64,000 bases of DNA from positions 370,771-434,770 of the forward strand of contig NZ_CAKTGT010000001.1 in assembly GCF_934561735.1 (NCBI RefSeq). Direction: 5' to 3'. The notes under the pieces were generated by a model. The model did no database searches, was not told the DNA's origin, and was given only the letters and a program-made list of their open reading frames with translations. This DNA is from an uncultured Eubacterium sp. (lineage in GTDB: Bacteria > Bacillota > Clostridia > Oscillospirales > Acutalibacteraceae). This document shows, one piece after another, positions 16,744 to 24,829 of the stretch (position 1 is the stretch's first letter; every line of letters starts with the position of its first letter). The position numbers and the translations under genes were made by a program.

Positions 16744-17510
16744 TTTATACAAATATTTTTGACACACATTCGCACTATGACGACGAAGCGTTTGACAGCG
16801 ACAGGGAAGAACTGATTTTGTCGCTCAAGGACAAGGGCGTTGTCGGTGCAGTCAGTTGTGGATGTGATATTCCGTCAACGGCGGCAAACCGTGATTTGGC
16901 ACATAAATTTGATGATTTTTACTTTGCGGCAGGCTTTCATCCCGAAAATTTGGAGGAGTACGGCATTGACGATTTGAGCCTCCTTGATGAATATTTGAGT
17001 GATGAAAAGTGCGTTGCCGTCGGCGAAATCGGACTTGATTATCATTGGATGGAATCGACAAAAGAAAAACAAAAGGCTTTTTTTGAGGCACAGATTGAAA
17101 TTGCCAAGAACAACGATTTGCCTGTGATTGTACACGACAGAGAGGCACACGGCGACACTCTCGATATTCTCAAAACAACCAAGCCGAAGGGCGTTTTGCA
17201 TTGCTTTTCAGGCTCAAAAGAGATGGCAAGGGAGATTATCAAGTTGGGTATGTACATCGGCTTGAACGGCGTTGCAACTTTCAAAAATGCACGCAAAAGC
17301 CTTGAAGTTGTCAAAGAAATTCCGCTTGACCGCCTGGTGCTTGAAACGGATTGTCCTTATCTTGCACCCGAACCGCACAGAGGCAAACGCAACGATTCGT
17401 CATATATTCCGTTCATTGCCGAACGCATAGGCGAAGTGCTCGGAATGTCGGCACAGGAAGTCCTTGACCAAACCTACCAAAATGCCAAAAAATTGTATAA
17501 TATTAAATGA
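16740..17510 (+). CDS. tatD: TatD-family metal-dependent deoxyribonuclease
   Basis: 256 residues. Metal ligands H10 and H12 in IFDTHSHYDD, E in AVGEIGLDYH, H in VIVHDREA, HCFSGS and LETDCPYLAPEPHRG: the full TatD set. The family acts as a 3'-5' exonuclease or endonuclease in DNA repair and turnover. The start is TTG at 16740, overlapping the previous stop (TTGA), with GAGGAG at 16726-16731. In many Firmicutes tatD follows metG or precedes rnmV/ksgA; neither is present here. Confidence 0.93.
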   Translation: MIYTNIFDTHSHYDDEAFDSDREELILSLKDKGVVGAVSCGCDIPSTAANRDLAHKFDDFYFAAGFHPENLEEYGIDDLSLLDEYLSDEKCVAVGEIGLDYHWMESTKEKQKAFFEAQIEIAKNNDLPVIVHDREAHGDTLDILKTTKPKGVLHCFSGSKEMAREIIKLGMYIGLNGVATFKNARKSLEVVKEIPLDRLVLETDCPYLAPEPHRGKRNDSSYIPFIAERIGEVLGMSAQEVLDQTYQNAKKLYNIK

Positions 17511-17520
17511 TAAATTAAAA

Positions 17521-17580
17521 GGCGAACACAGTTCGCCCCTACGAAATTCGGTTCAACCGTAGGGGCGACCTGCGGTCGCC
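17521..17580. repeat. inverted pair of GGCGAAC-type palindromes between convergent genes
   Basis: Left unit GGCGAACACAGTTCGCCCCTACG (17521-17543) and right unit in reverse orientation (17558-17580, hairpin GGCGACC-TGC-GGTCGCC). The 23-base arms are inverted copies around a 14-base loop, giving a cruciform with a T-run after the right arm (TTATTTTTTA). Probably ends transcription of tatD and perhaps the SIS gene. Confidence 0.7.
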
Positions 17581-17587
17581 TTATTTT

Positions 17588-18640
17588 TTACGCCGATTGG
17601 TCGGTGTCGGATATTGAAAGGGTGTTCACTTCAAGCAGGGTTTGCTGGATAACCGTTGCAAGGGTTATCGGGTTAAACAGCGGTATGCTGTCGTCAACCG
17701 TTACCGTGCCGTCGGCTATTTCCGCTTCCTGTGCAATGCCTTTGGTGGTGAAAATTATCGTTTCTTTGCACGCACTTTTGATTTCGTCAATGTACGGCAT
17801 TACAATTCCCAAACTTGCATTGTTGCCGATTATCGGGATAATCAGCGTGTTTTTTAAATCCAAACAGCTTGCCGCAACATCGTATATCGGCATAGAAAAT
17901 GCAGGGATGTTTGCAATCAGTCTGAATTTTTCGGCAAGGGATTTTGCAAGTGCTTCGTCGGTTGAGTAACCGCATAGGACTATGTTGTCAAATTTGCCGA
18001 TGTATTCGCCAACGCTTTGCAGTTCTTTTTGACTGTTAGGAGTAAACGACAGCTTGCCGGGGAGCATTTGACCGAGTTTAAGTGCAACGCTCATATTGAT
18101 TTTTGTCATACAGCCGAGCGTACTTCCGAGGTGAATTCCGAGGATTGCAAGTGCAAGGTATTCGTTTTGAAAAGTGCACAGGCTTGTGTCGCAGTCGGCA
18201 AGATACAACTTGCTTTTGCACATTTTTGAAAGGGTGGAATCTTTTGCCGTCACTGCCGTTATCTTTGTGTTGTTGTTCATTGCACGCTTCACCGCCGCTA
18301 TGGTGTCGGTATTTTCGCCGCTTTGCGAAACGGCGATTACAAGTGCATCACGGTACAGCACGCCCCTTGTGCTTTTCAGAAGAGCCGACGGAATTGCGTA
18401 TGTCGGCAAATCCGTGAGAAGTTCCAAGTTGTGTGCCATTGCCTGTGCGGCATAAAAGGATTGCCCCGAGCCTGTAAGTATTATTTCCGACAGGCTTTTT
18501 ATTGCTCGCTTGCTCATTTTTAAAGTAGGTAAAGTGAGCTTTTCTTTTTGTATAACTTCACCTAAAAATCTCTTTATGGTTTGTGCAATTTCGCTGATAT
18601 CAATTTCGTATAAACTTCCTATTCCCAAATTATCTGTCAT
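17588..18640 (-). CDS. SIS-domain protein (GlmS isomerase-domain-like)
   Basis: 350 residues with two SIS (sugar isomerase) domains: LTGSGQSFYAAQAMAHNLELL and AVSQSGENTDTIAAVKRA in the first, LCGYSTDEALAKSLAEKF in the second. It resembles the isomerase half of glucosamine-6-phosphate synthase without the glutaminase half. Such proteins act as sugar-phosphate isomerases, deglycases or regulators. Its ATG directly abuts the spoIIE stop, so it is translated with spoIIE. This is not the usual spoIIE neighbour (tilS/hpt); whether it has a sporulation role is unknown. Confidence 0.8.
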   Translation of the reverse strand: MTDNLGIGSLYEIDISEIAQTIKRFLGEVIQKEKLTLPTLKMSKRAIKSLSEIILTGSGQSFYAAQAMAHNLELLTDLPTYAIPSALLKSTRGVLYRDALVIAVSQSGENTDTIAAVKRAMNNNTKITAVTAKDSTLSKMCKSKLYLADCDTSLCTFQNEYLALAILGIHLGSTLGCMTKINMSVALKLGQMLPGKLSFTPNSQKELQSVGEYIGKFDNIVLCGYSTDEALAKSLAEKFRLIANIPAFSMPIYDVAASCLDLKNTLIIPIIGNNASLGIVMPYIDEIKSACKETIIFTTKGIAQEAEIADGTVTVDDSIPLFNPITLATVIQQTLLEVNTLSISDTDQSA

Positions 18641-20752
18641 TCAGTTTCGCTCCAATCTTGCAAAAATTATACTCATATCGTCTGCCTTTTTGTTTTTCAT
18701 TTCCTCTTTTGCACAGCCCAAAATGTAGTCTGCACCCTCTTGCACGTCTTGCGGCATACCCGATATTGTGTCCTTCAACCAACGCTCACCGAGGTCGGTT
18801 ATGCCGTCACTCATCAAAATTATGCTGTCGCCGAGGCTCAAAACCGCCGTGCGTTTTGCAAATTCTATGCCTCGCAAAATTCCTGCCGGCATAGAGGTCA
18901 ACTCGCATTTTGTCAGCCTGCCGTCTCTGATGATGTAGCTTGCCGGTGCACCCGCTTTGAACAGTTCGCATTTGCCCGTAAACAAATCGATGTTTGCAAT
19001 GTCAAGCGTTGCAAGGCTCTCGTCGTTGGATTTGACAAGCAGGGCAGAGTTGACTATTTTAAGTGCCGAGTCAAAGCCGAAGCCCGAATTGATGAGCTTT
19101 GACAGCAACCCGGCACCCATTGCACCGTCAAGTGCCGCACGGGAGCCTTTGCCCATTCCGTCACTTATAATAAGTATGGAGTGTCCTTTGCTGTCGTTGA
19201 TGATTTTTACCGTGTCGCCGCACAGTTCGCCCTCTGCACTGTATTGTGCAAAGCCGACTTCAAGCGAATAGTTCGGTTTTTCCGAGAACGAAAGCATGGT
19301 TTCCGTTTTAAAATTCGTTATTCTGCCCATGTCAAAATATCTGTTGCAGATTTTGCCTATTTCGTTTTTAAGTTCGACATTTGTCAGGTTTGCGTTTGAT
19401 GACGAAAGCAGAATTTCCACCCTCATCCGTCCGTATTTGTCAACTATTGCAGAAATGTTTGTTGGATAGATTTCGTACTCGCCGAGCAGTCGCCGTATTT
19501 TGTTGCTTGCGTTGCCGTCAAATATTTCCGCCTCGTCAAATTCTTTTGCCAAGTCGTTCAACATTCCCGATATTGATATGAATTGGTCGGACGCAACCAT
19601 TCTGATTTGATTTGTCTTTTCAAGAATTATCTCCTTTGTGATGTATTCTTCGTTGCTCATCGTGCCACGCAAAGCCTCGTTTTGCCTGCGTGTTACATCG
19701 TTTATTCGCTCACGAACTTCGTCAACGCTGTCGGATATTGCCGCCATAGCATTTGATGCAAACCTTAACTTTAATACCAAATTTTGCCTGAGCGTGCCGT
19801 CGGGCGGCAGGTCGGTTCCGATGTCAAAAAAGTCCTCGATTTTGTCTGTTAATCCCGTTGGCAAAAGTATAAAGAACAGCGTGCCCACAAGTCCGTCAAG
19901 AAACAGCGACAGCCCCGCATCGTCCCCCGAAGCTATGGAGAAAAAAGTAATTGAAGCAAAAAACGCTCCGCCCGTTGCAAATATCGAAGCTTTTGAAAAC
20001 AGGCTTGCCGTCAGTGCGGAAAAACCGAAAGCACCGCACAAAAACAAAATGTCCTTGTCGTAAACACCGAGCACAAAGCCGAGTATCAGCGACAAAATAA
20101 GTCCCTGCCGTTCTCCTGCGTAGTGAAGTGTTATCAATATAAGTGATATTGCGACAATCCTTATCGGGTGAAACTTCCACAGCGATATGTTGCCGAGGGT
20201 TAAAAACAGCGTTGATATTGATATCAAAATGCAGGTAAGCTCCGTTATCGGCAGTGCTTTAAATCGCATTTGTTTAAAATTTGCGTTTATGCTTTTGTAG
20301 TAGCAGTAGGTTACTCCGGCAGTCAGCATTGTTTCGGCAAGCAGTAAAAAATACGCCTGTGCTTCTGCCGCAAGTTTGATGTTTACAAATATTCCCGTTG
20401 ACAAAATTGCCGCCGTGCCTGTTGCGATTGGAAAAAGCGGTTTGTGATATAAGTCGCACATGTCAATTAAAAACGCACCGAGTGTTGCAAGCAAAACGGC
20501 ACACATATATCTTATGTTTTGTGCGTTGAAGCCTAACAGTAAATAGCCTATTATTGCACCTGCGGCAGAGAATAGGTATCCTTTTTTTCTGCCTGCGGCT
20601 GTGAGTGCAACGCCAAACGGCTTTATTCCTCCGATTGCCGAGCCGAGCGAGATTATCAACCCCGCAAAAAAATATGCGGCAAATATTCCCGCTTTTTTTA
20701 ACACTTCACTTTTTACATTCTCCTCTATCTTTTCCTTGATTTTAACTTCCAT
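18641..20752 (-). CDS. spoIIE: stage II sporulation protein E, membrane PP2C phosphatase
   Basis: 703 residues. About ten membrane segments in the first 310 residues (starting AGIFAAYFFAGLIISLG), a central regulatory region, and a C-terminal PP2C-type phosphatase domain with LIISDGMGKG and ILMSDGITDLG aspartates. SpoIIE dephosphorylates SpoIIAA to release sigma-F in the forespore and contributes to the asymmetric septum. This gene is the main evidence that the organism sporulates. Length is shorter than in B. subtilis (827) but domain order is the same. Divergent from the ABC-F gene. Confidence 0.95.
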   Translation of the reverse strand: MEVKIKEKIEENVKSEVLKKAGIFAAYFFAGLIISLGSAIGGIKPFGVALTAAGRKKGYLFSAAGAIIGYLLLGFNAQNIRYMCAVLLATLGAFLIDMCDLYHKPLFPIATGTAAILSTGIFVNIKLAAEAQAYFLLLAETMLTAGVTYCYYKSINANFKQMRFKALPITELTCILISISTLFLTLGNISLWKFHPIRIVAISLILITLHYAGERQGLILSLILGFVLGVYDKDILFLCGAFGFSALTASLFSKASIFATGGAFFASITFFSIASGDDAGLSLFLDGLVGTLFFILLPTGLTDKIEDFFDIGTDLPPDGTLRQNLVLKLRFASNAMAAISDSVDEVRERINDVTRRQNEALRGTMSNEEYITKEIILEKTNQIRMVASDQFISISGMLNDLAKEFDEAEIFDGNASNKIRRLLGEYEIYPTNISAIVDKYGRMRVEILLSSSNANLTNVELKNEIGKICNRYFDMGRITNFKTETMLSFSEKPNYSLEVGFAQYSAEGELCGDTVKIINDSKGHSILIISDGMGKGSRAALDGAMGAGLLSKLINSGFGFDSALKIVNSALLVKSNDESLATLDIANIDLFTGKCELFKAGAPASYIIRDGRLTKCELTSMPAGILRGIEFAKRTAVLSLGDSIILMSDGITDLGERWLKDTISGMPQDVQEGADYILGCAKEEMKNKKADDMSIIFARLERN

Positions 20753-20840
20753 TTTTGCCTCTTTTTGTTGTTATTTCCTCTGCATTATATGGCATAGTAT
20801 ACAAAAAATATGTCGCAATAGGGGAACACACAAAAATAGG

Positions 20841-20869
20841 TTGAAATATATTCGCCGTTGTGATAGAAT
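20841..20869 (+). promoter_or_regulatory. promoter of the ABC-F gene
   Basis: TTGAAA (20841-20846), 17 bases, TAGAAT (20864-20869), with a GAAAGGTGAGG ribosome site before the ATG at 20908. Confidence 0.6.
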
Positions 20870-20907
20870 ATTGTGGATTTTAGATATTAGAAAGGTGAGG
20901 TATAAAT

Positions 20908-22515
20908 ATGATTTCCGCAAATGATGTTTCCGTTCAGTTTGGCGGCCGCTCTTTGTTTGAAAGAGTAAATGTCGCATTTACACCGGGCAACTGCTATGGT
21001 ATTATCGGTGCAAACGGTGCAGGCAAATCAACATTTTTAAAGGTTCTCAGCGGTGACCTTGAACCGTCAAAGGGTGAAATTCACATCACTCCGGGCGAGC
21101 GTCTTTCCGTTTTGAAGCAGGACCACTTTGCATATGACGATTATGAGGTTGTTCGCACCGTGCTTATGGGCAATCCTCGACTTATTGAGATTATGGAGGA
21201 AAAGGACGCTCTTTATGCAAAAGAGGATTTCTCCGAGGAAGACGGCGTAAAAGCGGGCGAACTTGAAGCAGAATTTGCCGACCTTGACGGTTGGAACGCA
21301 GAGAGTGATGCCGAATTTATGCTCAACAAATTGGGCGTTCCGGATGAATTCCATTATCTCAAAATGGCGGAACTTCCGTCCGATATGAAGGTTAAGGTGC
21401 TTCTTGCACAGGCTCTTTTCGGCAATCCGGATATTCTTCTTCTTGACGAGCCTACAAACCACCTTGATTTGACCGCCATCAGCTGGCTTGAAAACTTCCT
21501 TTTGGATTTTGAAAACACCGTTATTGTTGTATCGCACGACCGTCACTTCTTAAATAAGGTTTGTACTCATATTTGTGATGTTGACTACGGCAAAATTACT
21601 CTTTACACAGGTAACTACGATTTCTGGTACGAATATACCCAGATGCGTCAGCGTCAGGCAAGAGACCAAAACAAGAAGAATGAGCAAAAGATTAAAGAAC
21701 TTCAGGACTTTATCAACCGTTTCTCCGCAAATGCGGCAAAGTCAAAGCAGGCAACATCCCGTAAGAAACAGCTTGATGCTCTTGAAATGATTGAAATGCC
21801 TGTATCATCCCGTCGCTTCCCGTATGTAGACTTTAAGCCTGACAGAGAATGCGGCAACGATTTGCTCCGTGTTGACCATTTGACAAAGACAATCGGCGAC
21901 CGCAAGGTGCTTGATGACATCAGTTTTGTTATCCACCCGAGAGAAAAGGTTGCTTTTGTCGGCTCCGATGTTGTGGCAAAGACAACACTTTTCAAAATCA
22001 TTATGGGTGAACTTGAACCTGACGAAGGCTCGTTCAAGTGGGGTGTTACAACTTCTCAAAGCTATTTCCCAAGTGACAACAGTAGTTATTTTGACGGCGT
22101 TGACCTCACTCTTGTTGACTGGCTCAGACAGTACACCGAAGAACAGCTTGAGGCTGATATAAGAGGCTGGCTCGGCAGAATGTTGTTCTCGGGCGACGAA
22201 GCACTCAAAAAGGCAAATGTTTTGTCCGGTGGTGAAAGAGTTAGATGTATGCTTTGCAAGATGATGCTTTCGGGTGCAAATGTTCTCATTTTTGATGAAC
22301 CTACCAACCACCTCGACCTTGAATCCATCGCCGCACTCAACAACGGTCTTATCCGTTATCCCGAAACTGTGCTCTTCACTTCTCACGACCATCAGTTTGT
22401 AGAAACCGTGGCAGACAGAATTATTGAGATTTCGGGCAACACCTACATCGACAGAAAGGGAAGTTATGACGAATTCCTTTCTACATTTGATGAAGAACAG
22501 CTTAAAAAAATGTAA
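20908..22515 (+). CDS. ABC-F ATPase (YkpA/YbiT-like) with one degenerate composite ATP site
   Basis: 535 residues, two ABC domains joined by a charged linker (about 240-290), no membrane helices. Domain 1: intact Walker A GANGAGKST (about 34-42), Walker B LLLDEPTNHLD, but a signature LPSDM in place of LSGGQ. Domain 2: Walker A GSDVVAKT lacks the final glycine, while signature LSGGE and LIFDEPTNHLD are intact. In a head-to-tail sandwich this leaves one canonical site and one degenerate site. ABC-F proteins act on the ribosome in translation or antibiotic protection. The YkpA/YbiT branch is my best match; function there is poorly known. Confidence 0.88.
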   Translation: MISANDVSVQFGGRSLFERVNVAFTPGNCYGIIGANGAGKSTFLKVLSGDLEPSKGEIHITPGERLSVLKQDHFAYDDYEVVRTVLMGNPRLIEIMEEKDALYAKEDFSEEDGVKAGELEAEFADLDGWNAESDAEFMLNKLGVPDEFHYLKMAELPSDMKVKVLLAQALFGNPDILLLDEPTNHLDLTAISWLENFLLDFENTVIVVSHDRHFLNKVCTHICDVDYGKITLYTGNYDFWYEYTQMRQRQARDQNKKNEQKIKELQDFINRFSANAAKSKQATSRKKQLDALEMIEMPVSSRRFPYVDFKPDRECGNDLLRVDHLTKTIGDRKVLDDISFVIHPREKVAFVGSDVVAKTTLFKIIMGELEPDEGSFKWGVTTSQSYFPSDNSSYFDGVDLTLVDWLRQYTEEQLEADIRGWLGRMLFSGDEALKKANVLSGGERVRCMLCKMMLSGANVLIFDEPTNHLDLESIAALNNGLIRYPETVLFTSHDHQFVETVADRIIEISGNTYIDRKGSYDEFLSTFDEEQLKKM

Positions 22516-22524
22516 TATATTAAT

Positions 22525-22553
22525 ACGCACATTCGTAAATTGAATGTGCGTTT
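22525..22553 (+). terminator. ABC-F terminator, first copy
   Basis: ACGCACATTC (22525-22534) pairs with GAATGTGCGT. The same 29 bases recur at 22815-22843 on the far side of the repeat element; here the T-run is cut to TTTA by the insertion. Confidence 0.75.
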
Positions 22554-22554
22554 A

Positions 22555-22780
22555 GACTGTCGATAAAGCTCCTGAACCACGCCAAATATAATTAACCGAA
22601 TTATGCCTCCTCTTGTTTATAAGGGTAGGTGGCAACACGAAGTGTTGACGGAGGGGTTGAAAAATGCTGTAAGTATCGAACTTACAGCATTTTTGGCGTT
22701 TTTCGTTTTTTGCTCAGTCGAGGTACCATCGTACATCTTCCTTCACAAGAAAACGAAATTCAGAAACTTTTTCAACAGCC
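22555..22780 (-). mobile_element. structured ~226 bp repeat (MITE-like), copy 2
   Basis: Reverse-orientation copy of the element at 7639-7864 and 52948-53174. Ends are GACTGTCGATAAAGC at 22555 and CTTTTTCAACAGCC at 22780. TA precedes the left end and follows the right end, which is compatible with a TA target duplication. The internal hairpin here is ATGCTGTAAGT/ACTTACAGCAT, while copy 1 has AAGCTG/CAGCTT, a paired change that keeps the stem. Open frames across the element lack ribosome sites and are not called as genes. Confidence 0.8.
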
Positions 22781-22814
22781 TACAGCGTGTCGAAAACACT
22801 TTTTCGAAACGCTG

Positions 22815-22846
22815 ACGCACATTCGTAAATTGAATGTGCGTTTTTG
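22815..22846 (+). terminator. duplicated ABC-F terminator, second copy
   Basis: Same hairpin as at 22525 but with an intact T5 run. Between it and the repeat element is a 34-base segment (22781-22814) that itself forms a hairpin CAGCGT...ACGCTG on the minus strand. Confidence 0.8.
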
Positions 22847-22898
22847 TATAATTTTAACAAATTACAAAGACTCTTTTGGTGAAAATGGTTAAAAACTC

Positions 22899-22927
22899 TT
22901 GCTTTGCATATACTCTTGTGATATAAT
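22899..22927 (+). promoter_or_regulatory. promoter of the P-type-ATPase-like gene
   Basis: TTGCTT (22899-22904), 17 bases, TATAAT (22922-22927); AAGAGGTG ribosome site before ATG 22955. Confidence 0.65.
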
Positions 22928-22954
22928 TACCCTGTTTTAAAAGAGGTGTTATAA

Positions 22955-24151
22955 ATGAGTGAACATAATCACGCTTCCCATCACGAGCATAATTATGAAA
23001 ATTGTTGCGACAATCATACACCCGATAATCACGGTTGTGGTTGTTGCGGCGAGGATCATTTTAATGAACATAAAAAAGAAACGCTTACAAAAATTATTAT
23101 AAGTGCTGTATTTTTTGCAGCAGGGTATATAATCAGCGAATTTACCGAATTGCCGAGTTATGTATATCTTGTTTGCTACCTTATTTCATATCTTATGGTA
23201 GGATTTGACATTGTAAGGGATGCGGCAGACAGTGTTATCCACGGCAGATTTTTTGATGAAAACTTCCTTATGAGTTTTGCAAGCATCGGTGCATTTGCTA
23301 TAAAGGAATATACCGAGGGCGTAGCGGTTGTGCTTTTGTTTACAGTGGGAGAGTTTATTCAAGGTCTTGCAGTTTCAAAGAGCAGAAAATCAATTGATAA
23401 AATCTTTGCTCAAAAGCATAAAACTTACACTCTTCCTCGTCATTATGACAACGAGGAAAGCCACACGGAGCAGATGATTACAAAATTTGCGAGAATTTAC
23501 ACTCCGGCAATTTGTATTATAGCCATTGCCGTTGTTGTTATTCCTCCGATTTTCTTAAAGGCAGAATGGCACGAATGGCTTCACAGAGGTCTTGCCGCAC
23601 TTGTTGTAGGTTGTCCTTGTGCCATTGTTATTTCCGTTCCGCTTTGCTACAGTGCCGGTATCGGTGCTTGCTCAAAGGATAATGTTTTTGTAAAAAACAC
23701 TTCCACTATGGATGAAATCAATGCTTGTGATACAATTATTACTTACAAAGAAGATAAGAGCATTGATGATATTAAAGTTCTTCAAAATAACGGTCACAAG
23801 GTTATTTATCTCGGCAAGGGTCACGGTGATTTGACCATGCTTGAGGTGGCTGATATAGCCGTTGCAGTCGGTGAGGATTGCACAGGTGATGCGGTCAATC
23901 TTGCCGATATGGTTATGATTGATTATTCCGACACCGCTATAGACGATGTTAAGGCTGTTGCAAAGAAAATTCACACTATTGCAATGGAAAACATTTATTT
24001 TTCCGTTGCCGTAAAGCTTGTAATTTTAATTCTTGATGTTGTGCTTGCAAAGAGTATTCCGATGTGGTTTGCGATTTTCGGCGACATCGGCGTGTGCCTG
24101 CTTGCGGTTGCAAACTCGGCAAGAGCTATAGCATTGGGCAAAAGAAAATAA
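22955..24151 (+). CDS. P1B-type ATPase-like membrane protein lacking actuator, phosphorylation and nucleotide domains
   Basis: 398 residues, uninterrupted. The N-terminus (1-40) is rich in His and Cys (HHEH, CC, CGCC). Membrane helices resemble CadA/ZntA heavy-metal ATPases, with the metal motif CPC at 220-222 in VVGCPCAIVISVPL. But the actuator domain expected between SRKSI (143-147) and TKFARIYTPA (176-185) is missing, DKTGT is absent (ACDTIITYK at 258-265 takes its place), and the hinge GDGxND reads GKGHGD (287-292). It cannot form the aspartyl phosphate. The terminal helices (about 345-392) are retained. It may be a metal-binding membrane protein, channel or sensor; function unknown. Confidence 0.75.
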   Translation: MSEHNHASHHEHNYENCCDNHTPDNHGCGCCGEDHFNEHKKETLTKIIISAVFFAAGYIISEFTELPSYVYLVCYLISYLMVGFDIVRDAADSVIHGRFFDENFLMSFASIGAFAIKEYTEGVAVVLLFTVGEFIQGLAVSKSRKSIDKIFAQKHKTYTLPRHYDNEESHTEQMITKFARIYTPAICIIAIAVVVIPPIFLKAEWHEWLHRGLAALVVGCPCAIVISVPLCYSAGIGACSKDNVFVKNTSTMDEINACDTIITYKEDKSIDDIKVLQNNGHKVIYLGKGHGDLTMLEVADIAVAVGEDCTGDAVNLADMVMIDYSDTAIDDVKAVAKKIHTIAMENIYFSVAVKLVILILDVVLAKSIPMWFAIFGDIGVCLLAVANSARAIALGKRK

Positions 24152-24155
24152 TTTT

Positions 24156-24190
24156 AAAGGATGTATTCTTAAACGAATATGTCCTTTTTT
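24156..24190 (+). terminator. terminator after the P-type-ATPase-like gene
   Basis: AAAGGATGTATTC pairs with GAATATGTCCTTT (two G-T pairs), followed by a T-run. Confidence 0.75.
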
Positions 24191-24191
24191 C

Positions 24192-24220
24192 TTGTTAATT
24201 TTTCATTAATGTGCTATATT
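24192..24220 (+). promoter_or_regulatory. promoter of lemA operon
   Basis: TTGTTA (24192-24197), 17 bases, TATATT (24215-24220); CGGAGG ribosome site before ATG 24263. Confidence 0.55.
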
Positions 24221-24262
24221 AAAATTAAAGATAAAAATATGAATAAACGGAGGTAATTTATT

Positions 24263-24829
24263 ATGAACACAGGAACTGTTGTTTTGATTGTTGTTGTTGC
24301 TTTGATTGTGCTTGTCGGAGTGTACATCGGTGCAACTTATAACAAGCTTGTAAAGTCAAAGAACAGCGTTGAGGAAGCATTTTCAACAATGGATGTTTAT
24401 CTCAAAAAGAGATGGGATTTAATTCCAAACATTGTTGCGTCCGTTAAGGGTTACGCAAAGCACGAGGCAGAAACACTTGAAAAGGTTATTTCTGCAAGAA
24501 ACAACGGCTATTCATCAATGAACTCACAGCAAAAGCTCGAGGCAAATGCGGAACTTAACACAGCTATAAAGAGCCTCAATGTTGTTGCGGAGCAATATCC
24601 GGAACTTAAAGCAAATCAAAATTTTATGGATCTCAATGCTCAACTCAAAAAGACAGAAGAGGATATTTCAAACGCAAGAAAGTTCTACAACGCTGTCGTA
24701 AAGCAGTACAACAATACTGTTGAGATGTTCCCGTCAAGCATTGTTGCGTCTATGTTCCGTTTTGAAAAAAGAGAAATGTTTGCAGTGGAGGATTCTGCTC
24801 AAAGAGAGGCTGTAAAGGTTGAATTCTGA
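24263..24829 (+). CDS. lemA: LemA family protein
   Basis: 188 residues. An N-terminal membrane helix (about 5-25) is followed by YNKLVKSKNSVEEAFSTMDVYLKKRWDLIPNIVASVKGY, the LemA signature, and a coiled helical bundle with FYNAVVKQYNN and PSSIVASMF. The protein is anchored in the membrane with a short outer end. Function in the family is not settled. It is the first gene of a two-gene unit: its stop overlaps the start of the DUF2207 gene by one base, a pairing seen in many bacteria. Confidence 0.92.
   Translation: MNTGTVVLIVVVALIVLVGVYIGATYNKLVKSKNSVEEAFSTMDVYLKKRWDLIPNIVASVKGYAKHEAETLEKVISARNNGYSSMNSQQKLEANAELNTAIKSLNVVAEQYPELKANQNFMDLNAQLKKTEEDISNARKFYNAVVKQYNNTVEMFPSSIVASMFRFEKREMFAVEDSAQREAVKVEF

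Noticed and set aside
20811..20818. TGTCGCAA upstream of spoIIE as a Spo0A box
   Set aside because: It departs from TGTCGAA at a core position, and single near-matches are common by chance.
22603..22892. Open frames across repeat copy 2 (and similar ones at 7514-7726 and 52812-53219)
   Set aside because: They lie in the repeat element, differ between copies, and lack ribosome sites; treated as non-coding.
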